NCBI RefSeq assembly: GCF_028683135.1
Contig: NZ_JAJUBB010000019.1
Coordinates: 38,416-102,415, forward strand
Length of the DNA: 64,000 bases
Reading direction: 5' to 3'
Origin: Enterovibrio qingdaonensis
GTDB taxonomy: Bacteria; Pseudomonadota; Gammaproteobacteria; Enterobacterales; Vibrionaceae
Position numbers and translations under genes: made by a program. The notes beneath the pieces are model-generated. The model saw only the letters and a program-made list of their open reading frames with translations, did not search any database and had not been told where the DNA came from. This document shows, piece by piece, positions 48,909 through 60,175 of this stretch; position 1 is the stretch's first letter; the number at the start of each line of letters is the position of its first letter.

Positions 48909-50474
48909 TTGAACGGTAAAGCTGTAAAACGAATATCTCGACTGCTTGCTGGCACCATGATGGTGCTCTTGATTGCAGGGTGTGAATGGAAATATGACGA
49001 CAGAACTGTCTTGGAGAAAATCCGAGATCGCGGTGTTCTTCGTGTCGGCACACTCAACAATCAACTTTCTTACTATATCGGCCCAAACGGACCAACCGGA
49101 TTGGACTATGAATTAGCCACCCAGTTTGCACAAAGCCTGGGGGTGAAACTTGAAATGCAACCCGCGTACACCTTATCGGGTCTTTTCCCTGCGTTGGATC
49201 GTGGTGACGTCGATATCATTGCTGCTGGCCTCACCATTACTGCGGACAGACTAGAACATTTCCGTCCTGGTCCGGCGTATTACTATGTCAGCCAACAATT
49301 GGTGTACAAAAATGGTCACTGGCGTCCGCGTAATCTCACCGAATTGAACAAAGACGGTGCGCGTGTCGCGGTTGTTGAAGACTCTAGCCATGCGCTTACA
49401 TTGAACGGCATTCAACGCCAATACCCAGATTTGGTGTGGGAAAGCGTCAAAGATACCGACGATGACGAACTGTTAAAGCAAGTCGCCGATGGTGTCTTGG
49501 ACTTTACCATTGCCGATTCTGTCGATATAGCACTGGTTCAACGCACGCACCCTGAAATTACCGTAGCGATGGAGCTCACTGAAGATGAACCCGTCGCCTG
49601 GTTTATGAAAAAAGCGCAGGACGACAGTGTGTATGCACTGATGATCGAGTTCTTTGGTAAGAAAGCACAAAGCGGTCAACTTGCAGCGATGGAAGAGAAA
49701 TACTTCGGTCATGTAGATAGCTTTGACTTTGTAGATACCCGCGCCTTCTTGCGTGCTATCGACAACCGCTTACCAAAGTGGGAGCCGCTGTTTAAGAAGT
49801 ATGCCAACGAGTTTGACTGGCGTTTATTAGCAGCACTGTCCTATCAGGAATCGCATTGGAACCCTCGTGCGGTATCACCAACCGGTGTGCGCGGCATGAT
49901 GATGTTGACCTTGCCTACGGCCAAATCCGTTGGCGTGAAGAACCGTTTGGATCCAGAGCAAAGTATCCGTGGCGGTGCTGCTTACTTAAGCCAAATGTTG
50001 CGCCGTGTACCAGACAGCGTGAACGAGCATGAGAAAATTTGGTTTGCACTCGCCTCATACAACATTGGTTTTGGCCACATGATGGATGCAAGACGCCTCA
50101 CCAAGGCACAAGGTGGCAACCCAGACTCGTGGGCCGATGTGAAGCAACGTCTGCCATTACTGGCAAAGCGTCAATACTACAAACAAACACGCTATGGCTA
50201 CGCTCGTGGCTATGAGGCGTTGAGCTACGTTGAAAACATTCGTCGCTATTACCAAAGCATTGTTGGCTATGAGCAAGAAAAGGCTCAGGCGATCCAAGCT
50301 GATTTGAGTGAGAACCTTGAAAGCTTGCAAACCATTACTGTCGAAGCACCGACAGAAACAGGCGGAGAAGCGGTGTTGACGGAAACCGAAGCGGTGGAAG
50401 AGCCAAAAACGGATGTCGCTGAAAAAGGGGAAACTGACGTTAGCGACAAAAGCGAAAGTAACAAAGGCAACTAG
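48909..50474 (+). CDS. mltF: Membrane-bound lytic murein transglycosylase F
   Basis: A 521-residue lipoprotein with a TTG start and lipobox LIAGC (Cys near 25). Two domains: an amino-acid-binding-protein-like module (about 40-270; RVGTLNNQLSY, GLDYELATQFA) and a family 1 lytic transglycosylase domain with catalytic E314 (SYQESHWNP) and the SPTGVRGMMMLT loop. It cleaves peptidoglycan glycan strands to 1,6-anhydro ends, whose fragments AmpG (11541-12932) recycles. The tail after 460 is acidic, low-complexity and species-specific. Confidence 0.94.
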   Translation: MNGKAVKRISRLLAGTMMVLLIAGCEWKYDDRTVLEKIRDRGVLRVGTLNNQLSYYIGPNGPTGLDYELATQFAQSLGVKLEMQPAYTLSGLFPALDRGDVDIIAAGLTITADRLEHFRPGPAYYYVSQQLVYKNGHWRPRNLTELNKDGARVAVVEDSSHALTLNGIQRQYPDLVWESVKDTDDDELLKQVADGVLDFTIADSVDIALVQRTHPEITVAMELTEDEPVAWFMKKAQDDSVYALMIEFFGKKAQSGQLAAMEEKYFGHVDSFDFVDTRAFLRAIDNRLPKWEPLFKKYANEFDWRLLAALSYQESHWNPRAVSPTGVRGMMMLTLPTAKSVGVKNRLDPEQSIRGGAAYLSQMLRRVPDSVNEHEKIWFALASYNIGFGHMMDARRLTKAQGGNPDSWADVKQRLPLLAKRQYYKQTRYGYARGYEALSYVENIRRYYQSIVGYEQEKAQAIQADLSENLESLQTITVEAPTETGGEAVLTETEAVEEPKTDVAEKGETDVSDKSESNKGN

Positions 50475-50530
50475 ACTTGTCATAGTGTGTTAACAATCGC
50501 AAGTTATAACCTGTTAAGTCAGGTCTTCGA

Positions 50531-50561
50531 GAAGCGCAGCACTGGCTGCGCTTTTTCTTTA
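50531..50561 (+). terminator. Terminator of mltF
   Basis: AGCGCAGC ACTG GCTGCGCT plus TTTTCTTT. Confidence 0.9.
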
Positions 50562-50578
50562 AAAAGGATTAGAAAACG

Positions 50579-51306
<728 letters not shown>

Positions 51307-51312
51307 TTACAT

Positions 51313-52218
51313 CTACGCTGGCACCTGCTTTGCGCTGTTTGTGCTCATTTCTGTCAGGTTTTCTGCCAAAAAATCCACCAGCAATTTCACACGAAGTGGT
51401 TGCAGGCGGCGGTGCGGGAACAAAGCCCAGATCCCTTCTTCCATATCCTGATGCGCATTCAGGACTTTGACTAACTCTCCCGAAGTGAGGGCTTCTTGCA
51501 GGTAATAATCTGGCAGTTGAATTAAGCCAATTCCTCGAATGGCTGCATCAAGCAATGCCAATCCACTATTACATCGCAGCGTTCCGCGAATCCGGACCGA
51601 GCGTTCCTTGCCATTTTCTCTGAATCGCCAATAGTCGTGCTGACCCAAAAGGCAATTAAATTGCGACAATTCTGACAGTGTATGCGGCGTCCCATTTATC
51701 GCTAAATAGTCCGGAGAACCACATACGATCAGCTTGCGTGTAGCTAGGCGCTTACACACCATGGAGGAATCGTTCAAACGTCCTAAACGAATCGCAAAAT
51801 CACACCCAGAATTGATGAGATCCAACGGTAAATTTGTCAGGTCCACATCGACCTGGATCTCCGGGTGCATCTGCATAAAATCTAGGATCAACGGCATGAT
51901 CATCTTCTCGCCGTAAGTCACAGGCGCGGTCAATTTAATATGGCCGCTCGGCGTTTCACGCAATTGCGTGACTGCGCTTTCTGCTTCTCTTATACCGTCA
52001 GCCAGCATGCGGCAATGTTGATAGTAAATATCCCCTTCTTCTGTCGTAGAAACACGACGTGTCGTTCTGAAAAAGAGTCGCGTATTTAGCCTATCTTCTA
52101 GGATGGCGATTTGTCTGCTCACATGCGCGGTCGAGGTTCCCAACCGCTGCGCTGCTTTGGTAAAACTGGCGGTCTCAACAACGGCCAAAAACTCAGAAAT
52201 ACCCTGCCAACTCGTCAT
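51313..52218 (-). CDS. LysR-type regulator, divergent from frmAB
   Basis: A 301-residue LTTR with FTKAAQRLGTSTAHVSRQIAILE as its helix-turn-helix, of the AaeR/DsdC-like subgroup with LFFRTTRRVS. It is divergent from frmA with a 186-base gap that contains the symmetric CTATG-CCC-CATAG. In many vibrios and pseudomonads such a LysR gene controls glutathione-dependent formaldehyde dehydrogenase in place of FrmR. Role inferred from position. Confidence 0.85.
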   Translation of the reverse strand: MTSWQGISEFLAVVETASFTKAAQRLGTSTAHVSRQIAILEDRLNTRLFFRTTRRVSTTEEGDIYYQHCRMLADGIREAESAVTQLRETPSGHIKLTAPVTYGEKMIMPLILDFMQMHPEIQVDVDLTNLPLDLINSGCDFAIRLGRLNDSSMVCKRLATRKLIVCGSPDYLAINGTPHTLSELSQFNCLLGQHDYWRFRENGKERSVRIRGTLRCNSGLALLDAAIRGIGLIQLPDYYLQEALTSGELVKVLNAHQDMEEGIWALFPHRRLQPLRVKLLVDFLAENLTEMSTNSAKQVPA

Positions 52219-52283
52219 TATTACTCACCAGTAAAAGTTAATTGCTGGGATTATGGATTATCACTTTGAGAGAAACAAATAAA

Positions 52284-52296
52284 CTATGCCCCATAG
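52284..52296. promoter_or_regulatory. Candidate LysR operator upstream of frmA
   Basis: CTATG-CCC-CATAG, a 5+5 inverted repeat fitting T-N11-A type LTTR sites, between the divergent starts. Confidence 0.5.
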
Positions 52297-52362
52297 CGCA
52301 ACGCAATTCCGCATTGTCACAGAAGTGGACAAACGGAGCTTTTCAATTTCTCCTACGGTTAG

Positions 52363-53535
<1,173 letters not shown>

Positions 53536-53558
53536 TCTTCCCTAAAAAGTAAACCGGT

Positions 53559-53581
53559 GCAGGCTTCAAAAAAAAGCCTGC
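53559..53581 (+). other. Hairpin in the frmA-frmB gap
   Basis: GCAGGCTT CAAAAAA AAGCCTGC ends 3 bases before the frmB ribosome-binding site GGAG. No T-run, so not a normal terminator. It may stabilise the upstream transcript or limit frmB translation. Confidence 0.6.
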
Positions 53582-53594
53582 TTTGGAGCCCAAT

Positions 53595-54440
53595 ATGAGT
53601 CTAGAAAATAGCAGTAGCAATCGCAGCTTTGGTGGCTGGCATAAACAGTACACGCACACCTCACGCACTGTTCATTGTCCGATGCGTTTTGCGATTTTCC
53701 TGCCCCCTCAAGCATCGGAGTCTAACAAAGTGCCCGTGCTTTATTGGCTGTCGGGACTGACTTGTACAGATGAAAACTTCATGCAGAAAGCGGGGGCGCA
53801 TCGCGTTGCCGCAGAGCTTGGCATTGCCATTGTCGCGCCCGATACAAGCCCACGCGGCGACAGTATCCCTGACGACCCAGACGGTGCGTACGATTTCGGT
53901 ATTGGTGCAGGCTTCTATCTGAACGCGACCGAGGCTCCGTGGAATCGCTACTATCAAATGTACGATTACGTGGTAAAAGAGCTTCCAGCTATCGTGGAAG
54001 GCCATTTTCCTGTCAGCAATGTCAAAGCCATCTCAGGCCACAGCATGGGTGGTCACGGCGCATTAACCATTGCATTGAAAAATAGCGATGCGTATCGTTC
54101 TGTGTCAGCATTTAGCCCTATCGTTAATCCTGCTGTCGTCCCTTGGGGAGAAAAAGCCTTCACCAACTACTTGGGTGAAGACCGCTCAACCTGGCTTGAG
54201 TATGACACCTGCGCGCTGATTGCAAAGACAGAGAACCACGTACCTATGTTGGTGGACCAAGGTGACGCAGACCAATTCTTGCATGAGCAATTAAAACCGG
54301 AAAATCTGGTGAGTGCAGCAAAAGATGCAGGCTACGCATTAGAACTTCGGATGCAAGAAGGTTATGACCACAGTTATTACTTCATCTCTAGCTTTATCGA
54401 AGACCACCTTCGATTCCACGCTGAACACCTGAAGAAGTAG
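53595..54440 (+). CDS. frmB: S-formylglutathione hydrolase
   Basis: A 281-residue esterase-D family hydrolase starting at MSLENSSS with GGAG at 6 bases. Oxyanion region [12 protein letters not shown], nucleophile S150 in GHSMGGHGA, acid in DQGDADQF and histidine in YDHSYYF. It releases formate and glutathione, completing formaldehyde detoxification with FrmA 59 bases upstream. Confidence 0.96.
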   Translation: MSLENSSSNRSFGGWHKQYTHTSRTVHCPMRFAIFLPPQASESNKVPVLYWLSGLTCTDENFMQKAGAHRVAAELGIAIVAPDTSPRGDSIPDDPDGAYDFGIGAGFYLNATEAPWNRYYQMYDYVVKELPAIVEGHFPVSNVKAISGHSMGGHGALTIALKNSDAYRSVSAFSPIVNPAVVPWGEKAFTNYLGEDRSTWLEYDTCALIAKTENHVPMLVDQGDADQFLHEQLKPENLVSAAKDAGYALELRMQEGYDHSYYFISSFIEDHLRFHAEHLKK

Positions 54441-54463
54441 CAATTGATCGCTAACCTAATGGT

Positions 54464-54495
54464 ATAAAAAAACCCGGCTAAGCCGGGTTTTTCAT
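54464..54495. terminator. Bidirectional terminator between frmB and abgT-1
   Basis: AAAACCCGGCT / AGCCGGGTTTTT between convergent genes. Confidence 0.93.
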
Positions 54496-54515
54496 TTCAA
54501 CGTCAGCACCGAGAA

Positions 54516-56072
54516 TTAGAAACCCAGTGGAATGTTGAAGGTAAAGAATGCAATCAACAGACCCGTCCACACTGTCAGGAACGCTGCCGAGTAAGGCACC
54601 ATCATCGCAATCACATCACCAAACGTCAGCTCAGGCTTGTACTTACGCATGAATGCCAGAATAACACCCGCATAGGTCATCATCGGTGTGATGATATTTG
54701 TTGATGAGTCAGCAACACGGAATGCGGCAGAAACTACGTCTGGTGTCATGTTCGGGTTAACTTGGTAAAGCATTGGGATAAAGATTGGGCCCAATAGCAT
54801 CCACTTCGATGTCAAACCACCCACGAACAAGTTGATGATCGCTGTCGTAATGATAAAGCCAATGATCAACAGGGTTGGGTAGTTTTCCAAGCCCAGCGCA
54901 GACAAAGACGTCGCACCCAAGTAAGTGATGTAAACACCCAGACCTGAGTAGCTCAATACCGCCAGGAAGTTATGGCTGAAGAAGGTCAGAACCAGAACAT
55001 AACCGAAGGTGTTCATCTGCTTAACCATGGCGTTAACCACGTCTTGCAGCGACTTGAATTTGCCCGTGCTGTAACCAAAACAAATACCCGTGACTGCAAA
55101 CACCATTGCGATCAGCAGAATAACGTTGTTCATGTATGGCGTTACGGTACGGCCAGCAGCATCTGTGTACGGAGCCAGAGGACCCATCGCCAATGCAACA
55201 ATCGCAGCCAGAGATGCAATCAGACCTAGACCTGCAGCACGCAGACCTTTTTGCTCTTCAGTGCTCACGGCAAAGTCTTTCTGCTCCAGATCTTCTGGAA
55301 TGATGTAAGACATTTTCTCAAGGCGCGGCGCAACGAAACGCTTAGTGACCCATGCACCCAGAATCGCCAGCATAAACGTAGAGATTGCGATGAAGAAGTA
55401 GTGCATTGTCGCTGGGTTCAGCTCAACACCGTCTGCGGTAGTGAACGGTACGCCCTGCGCTTCAGCAAATACACGTGCATTCAGACCAACGATTACGTCA
55501 ATTGGCGTTGCAGGAATAAGGTTTGCACTAAAGCCTGCTGATACACCCGCGAATGCCGCCGCCATACCGATCAGTGGGTTTTTACCCACACCTGCGTAAA
55601 GCATACCCGCCAGCGGGATCAGTACCAGGTAGCCTGCATCTGTTGCGATTGAGCTCATGATACCCAGGAAAATCAGCAGCATTGGCAGCCATTTTTCGTT
55701 CAGCTTCAAACCAACACGTTTGATCACCGCACCCAGAAGACCTGAGTTTTCAGCGATACCAACACCCAGCATAACAACGAGGATAACGCCCAATACGCCA
55801 TGACCGAATTTCAGCCAGTTTTCCAGAATCGCGTTGTCGAACATCCAGCGAACGTTTTCAGTTGCCAGCATGCTTTTAACGGTGTGACTAACAGGTTGAC
55901 CATCTGCACCTGTTGTTTGGAATTCCATGCCACCGATAAGACCCGTTAGTGCCAGAGCACCAACAAAAAGGAACATAAAAATGATAACGGGATCGGGGAT
56001 CTTTTTACCAACACGTTCAATGAACGCAATCGCGCCGCTCTGCTGAGGCGCTCCTTGTGAAACTTGACTCAT
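54516..56072 (-). CDS. AbgT-family transporter 1
   Basis: A 518-residue membrane protein with about 9-11 helices. The AbgT signature is visible in NPLIGMAAAFAGVSAGFSANL and the C-terminal SSTNIITPMMTYAG. Family members import p-aminobenzoyl-glutamate or export antimetabolites such as sulfonamides (YdaH, MtrF), driven by ion gradients; the substrate here is unknown. No abgA or abgB hydrolase genes are adjacent. A close relative lies 438 bases upstream on the same strand. Confidence 0.88.
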   Translation of the reverse strand: MSQVSQGAPQQSGAIAFIERVGKKIPDPVIIFMFLFVGALALTGLIGGMEFQTTGADGQPVSHTVKSMLATENVRWMFDNAILENWLKFGHGVLGVILVVMLGVGIAENSGLLGAVIKRVGLKLNEKWLPMLLIFLGIMSSIATDAGYLVLIPLAGMLYAGVGKNPLIGMAAAFAGVSAGFSANLIPATPIDVIVGLNARVFAEAQGVPFTTADGVELNPATMHYFFIAISTFMLAILGAWVTKRFVAPRLEKMSYIIPEDLEQKDFAVSTEEQKGLRAAGLGLIASLAAIVALAMGPLAPYTDAAGRTVTPYMNNVILLIAMVFAVTGICFGYSTGKFKSLQDVVNAMVKQMNTFGYVLVLTFFSHNFLAVLSYSGLGVYITYLGATSLSALGLENYPTLLIIGFIITTAIINLFVGGLTSKWMLLGPIFIPMLYQVNPNMTPDVVSAAFRVADSSTNIITPMMTYAGVILAFMRKYKPELTFGDVIAMMVPYSAAFLTVWTGLLIAFFTFNIPLGF

Positions 56073-56510
56073 TTCGTACCACCTATTCGATGAGTGTTTC
56101 CGAAATCACCACACTTTGTTATTTCGAGTGAGACGTCGGAGGTATCCGTAATTTTTCGACTCGAAATTAGCAAATGTTTATAGCAGTGTAAAACACCAAA
56201 AAATCACAGCACGCAGCATTTAATGTCATGCAAATGGTGGCTATATAGTGAAACATTCATGATTGGCGTACTTTTCAGCGTTATATATGAGTGATTAGAA
56301 ATAAAGCAGATGATAAAACTTAGTAATATTTTTTTTACGATATTTTATTGTATATAAATTCGTTTTATTAGTGTTATGAATATGTAGCACGAGGAATCCA
56401 CCTCTTTAGGCATCGATGTACAATCAAACAAACTGCGAAGTGTTGCATCAAAGGACAGACAAAAAAAAAGCCCTGCACAATGGCAGGGCTTCGTATCAGT
56501 CACTTAAGAA
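56073..56510. other. AT-rich gap between the two AbgT genes
   Basis: 438 bases without a gene. 56200-56395 is distinctly AT-rich and probably carries the promoter of abgT-1. It ends with the terminator of abgT-2. Nothing else was recognised. Confidence 0.6.
56461..56492 (-). terminator. Terminator of abgT-2
   Basis: AGCCCTGC / GCAGGGCT stem, 6-base loop, T9 on minus. Confidence 0.92.
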
Positions 56511-58070
56511 TTACATCTGGTAAGTGTAAGGTGCTTGGATACCCAGAGGGATGCCCAGAGCCCAGTACGCCAGCAGGAACAAGCTCCAGCCGATCAGCAT
56601 TGCAATCGAGTACGGCATCATCATAGATGCCAGAGTACCGATACCTGTGCTCTTCACGTAACGTTGACAGTAAACAACCACCAGCGGGAAGAACACCATC
56701 AGAGGTGAAATGATGTTAGAAACAGAGTCACCTACACGGTAAGCCGCTTGAGACAGTTCTGGAGAGATACCCAGAGCCATCAGCATTGGTACCAGGATTG
56801 GACCAATCAGAGCCCACTTCGCAGATGCAGAACCGATCAACAGGTTCACACACGCTGTCAGAAGAATCATACCAATGATGGTCAGCTGACCTGGCATGTT
56901 CAGTGCTTTCAGGAATGCCGCACCTTCCAATGCCAACAGAGTACCGATGTTCGACTGGCTGAATGCAACCAAGAACTGCGCACAGAAGAATGACATTACC
57001 AAGTAGCTACCCATGGTAGACATGGTGGTGCTCATCGCCTTGATGATATCGCTCTGGCTTGCAAACGTGCCCGCTACACGACCGTATACAACGCCCGGGA
57101 TAACGAACAGGATGAAAATCAATGGAACAATCGACTTCATCAGCGGTGCAGAGAACGCCGTCAGTTCGCCTTCTGGAGAACGCAGTGCTGAAGTCTCAGG
57201 GATCAGCGCAACAACCAGAACCACGATACCCGCCAGCATTGCCAGACCTGCACGGTTGAAAGCTTTACTTTCGATTGCAGAGAAGCTGCCCAAATCCGGT
57301 GCTTTTTCTGCATCTTCGTCGATTGGCAGTTTGCTTAGACGAGGCTCGATGATTTTCTCAGTAACGTACCAACCGATAGCCACGATCAAGAATGAAGACA
57401 TACCAGTGAAGTAAAGGTTAGCCAGTGGGTTAACCACGTAGTCTTTATCCAGAACCTGAGCTGCAGACTGCGTGAAGCCCGCTAGCAGTGGGTCGATGCC
57501 CGCTGGGATAAAGTTTGCAGAGAAACCACCTGATACGCCTGCGAACGCTGCCGCAATACCTACCAGAGGGTGACGACCCGCTGCGTGGAAGATAATACCA
57601 CCCAGTGGAATAACCAGTACGTAGCCCGCATCAGCCGCAGTGTGAGAAACGATAGCAACCAGAATCAGTGCTGGTGTCAGCAGTTTCTTCGGCGTTACGT
57701 TCAGCATCTTCTTCAGACCAGTGGTAATGAAGCCAGATGCATCAGCGACACCCACACCCAGCATTGCAACCAGAACGATACCCATAGGCGCAAAGCTAGT
57801 GAAGGTCGTTACCATGTTAGCGAGGAAATTCGCTAGCGCAGTACCCGTAAGAAGGTTATTGATTTCGACAGCCTGACCTGTAACAGGGTGTACCAAGCCA
57901 AAATCGACTTGAGAAAGAACGGCGGACAGAACCCAAACAATCAATAAACCGTAAAAGAACAGAAGCGCTGGATCAGGGATCTTGTTCCCTGCTTTCTCAA
58001 TCCCATTGAGAAATTTATCCATTGCGCTTTTTGGCGCATCTGGAACGTTATCCATAGCATGGTTACTCAT
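56511..58070 (-). CDS. AbgT-family transporter 2
   Basis: A 519-residue membrane protein starting at MSNHAMDNV with GGAG at 8 bases; the longer frame to 58127 is not used. Same family as the downstream gene: compare HPLVGIAAAFAGVSGGFSAN and DSVSNIISPLMVFF. The two are clearly paralogous but diverged. Function limited to a guess of p-aminobenzoyl-glutamate uptake or drug efflux. Confidence 0.88.
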   Translation of the reverse strand: MSNHAMDNVPDAPKSAMDKFLNGIEKAGNKIPDPALLFFYGLLIVWVLSAVLSQVDFGLVHPVTGQAVEINNLLTGTALANFLANMVTTFTSFAPMGIVLVAMLGVGVADASGFITTGLKKMLNVTPKKLLTPALILVAIVSHTAADAGYVLVIPLGGIIFHAAGRHPLVGIAAAFAGVSGGFSANFIPAGIDPLLAGFTQSAAQVLDKDYVVNPLANLYFTGMSSFLIVAIGWYVTEKIIEPRLSKLPIDEDAEKAPDLGSFSAIESKAFNRAGLAMLAGIVVLVVALIPETSALRSPEGELTAFSAPLMKSIVPLIFILFVIPGVVYGRVAGTFASQSDIIKAMSTTMSTMGSYLVMSFFCAQFLVAFSQSNIGTLLALEGAAFLKALNMPGQLTIIGMILLTACVNLLIGSASAKWALIGPILVPMLMALGISPELSQAAYRVGDSVSNIISPLMVFFPLVVVYCQRYVKSTGIGTLASMMMPYSIAMLIGWSLFLLAYWALGIPLGIQAPYTYQM

Positions 58071-58439
58071 ATAAAAAGCTCCATGGTTAAAAGTGTGTTT
58101 GCATCGTTTATGGCTTTTTAGGAACAAAAGTCACAACGACGTAATAATTATTCAGCAGAACAAAATACACGGATTTAATTTATTTGGTAGTCACAAATAA
58201 CATTCAAAACACGTATAACAGCGCAAAAATTCAAAAGGAACACACAATAAAAACATGGAATAAACAAGATGATTTCACGAAAATAACATGAGGCACATTT
58301 TTGTTACGCCTCAAGCATCCGGTCAGTATTCGCCAAGAAAATCCAACAAAGCGTCACGCTATTGAGAGAGGAAGTGAATTGGATACAGGTAAGAAAAAAG
58401 GCACGCAAAGCGTGCCTTTCAAATTCAATCAGTTGGGTA
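58071..58439. other. Gap between abgT-2 and guaA
   Basis: 369 bases: AT-rich upstream part with the presumed abgT-2 promoter; the inverted repeat TGAGGC/GCCTCA near 58289-58312; then the guaA terminator. No gene seen. Confidence 0.6.
58391..58421 (-). terminator. Terminator of guaA
   Basis: AAAGGCACGC AAA GCGTGCCTTT with T-run on minus, 20 bases after the stop. Confidence 0.92.
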
Positions 58440-59993
58440 TTATTCCCACTCGATAGTCGCTGGCGGCTTACCAGAGATATCGTAAACCACACGGCTGATG
58501 CCATTCACTTCGTTGATGATACGGTTTGAAACCTTACCCAAGAAGTCGTATGGCAGGTGCGCCCAGTGCGCGGTCATAAAGTCGATGGTTTCTACCGCAC
58601 GCAGAGAAACAACCCAATCGTACTTACGGCCGTCGCCCATTACGCCAACAGAGCGTACTGGCAGGAACACGGTGAATGCTTGAGACACCTTGTTGTACAG
58701 GTCAGCTTTATGCAGTTCTTCAATGAAGATAGCATCCGCACGACGCAGCAGGTCACAGTACTCTTTCTTGATTTCGCCAAGAACGCGTACGCCCAGACCA
58801 GGACCTGGGAACGGGTGACGGTACAGCATGTTGTACGGCAGACCCAATTCCAGACCAATCTTACGCACTTCATCTTTGAACAGCTCTTTCAGCGGCTCAA
58901 CCAGGCCCATTGCCATTTCTTCTGGCAGACCACCCACGTTGTGGTGAGATTTAATAACGTGTGCTTTACCGGTCTTAGACGCTGCAGATTCGATAACGTC
59001 TGGATAGATGGTACCTTGCGCCAGCCATTTCGCATTCTTCAGTTTCTTCGATTCTTCATCGAATACGTCAACGAACACGTGACCGATTTTCTTACGCTTC
59101 GCTTCTGGATCAGAAATACCTTCCAGCGCGTTAAGGAAACGATCTTCCGCGTCAACTTTAATGATGTTTAGGCCAAATTGGTCACCAAACATTTCCATTA
59201 CTTGTTGGCCTTCATTCAAACGAAGCAGGCCGTTATCAACGAATACACAGGTTAGTTTGTTGCCAATTGCACGGTGCGCCAGCATCGCAACAACAGAAGA
59301 GTCCACACCACCAGACAAGCCAAGGATAACTTCGTCATCACCCACTTGCTCTTTAATACGAGCAACTGCATCTTCGATGATTGACTCAGCGGTCCATAGA
59401 CGCTCACAACCACATACGTTCAGTACGAAGTTTTCCAGCATCTTCAGGCCATTTTTGGTGTGCGTCACTTCTGGGTGGAACTGAACGCCGTAGTATTTTT
59501 TCTCTTCATTTGCCATCGCAGCGTAAGGACAGGTGTCTGTTTGCGCGATTTTCACGAAGTCAGATGGGATTTCGACAACTTTGTCACCGTGGCTCATCCA
59601 AACATCTTGAGTGGCTTCAAGGCCAGCAAACAGTGCTGATTCACCAGTCACTTGTACTGCTGCATAACCAAATTCGCGCTCGTCAGAACCCGCGACTTTA
59701 CCGCCGAGTTGCTCTGCCATGGTTTGCATGCCGTAACATACACCAAATACTGGCACGCCAGAGTCGAATACATATTGAGGAGCACGTGGAGAGTTAGCTT
59801 CTGTCACACTCTCAGGGCCACCAGATAGGATAATGCCGTCTGGATTGAATTCACGAATATCCGCTTCATCTACATCCCAGCTCCATAGCTCACAGTACAC
59901 ACCGATTTCACGTACGCGGCGTGCGACTAGTTGAGTGTATTGAGAACCGAAGTCCAAAATTAGAATGCGTTGGTCATGGATGTCTTTAGTCAT
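58440..59993 (-). CDS. guaA: GMP synthase (glutamine-hydrolysing)
   Basis: A 517-residue GuaA: glutaminase domain (1-200) with nucleophile C86 (GVCYGMQ) and [11 protein letters not shown]-pyrophosphatase domain with the P-loop [12 protein letters not shown]-terminal dimerisation domain ending in PPATIEWE. It aminates XMP to GMP. It lies 182 bases after guaB on the same strand, a longer spacing than in E. coli, and the gap holds a PurR box and a hairpin. Confidence 0.98.
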   Translation of the reverse strand: MTKDIHDQRILILDFGSQYTQLVARRVREIGVYCELWSWDVDEADIREFNPDGIILSGGPESVTEANSPRAPQYVFDSGVPVFGVCYGMQTMAEQLGGKVAGSDEREFGYAAVQVTGESALFAGLEATQDVWMSHGDKVVEIPSDFVKIAQTDTCPYAAMANEEKKYYGVQFHPEVTHTKNGLKMLENFVLNVCGCERLWTAESIIEDAVARIKEQVGDDEVILGLSGGVDSSVVAMLAHRAIGNKLTCVFVDNGLLRLNEGQQVMEMFGDQFGLNIIKVDAEDRFLNALEGISDPEAKRKKIGHVFVDVFDEESKKLKNAKWLAQGTIYPDVIESAASKTGKAHVIKSHHNVGGLPEEMAMGLVEPLKELFKDEVRKIGLELGLPYNMLYRHPFPGPGLGVRVLGEIKKEYCDLLRRADAIFIEELHKADLYNKVSQAFTVFLPVRSVGVMGDGRKYDWVVSLRAVETIDFMTAHWAHLPYDFLGKVSNRIINEVNGISRVVYDISGKPPATIEWE

Positions 59994-60094
59994 TTTGAGC
60001 AGTCTTATCGTTAACGCCAGCTAAGCTATATCGCTTGAGAATACCCAAACTGTATGGGTGTTCTGTCCTAATGCTGTGGTTATGGGTTATGAAA

Positions 60095-60118
60095 ACGAGG
60101 CGAGTTTACTCGCCTCTT
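60095..60118 (-). terminator. Hairpin in the guaB-guaA gap
   Basis: GAGGCGAG TAAA CTCGCCTC followed by GTTTTC on minus. Terminator- or attenuator-like, between the PurR box and guaA. Confidence 0.65.
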
Positions 60119-60137
60119 ATCAGTGCTTCAAGAAAAA

Positions 60138-60153
60138 AAGCAAACGTTTACGT
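60138..60153 (-). promoter_or_regulatory. PurR box between guaB and guaA
   Basis: AAGCAAACGTTTACGT matches AnGCAAACGTTTnCnT at every defined position. It lies 23 bases after the guaB stop. Confidence 0.78.
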
Positions 60154-60175
60154 CAGGGGTGTTCTATCGGAGAAA

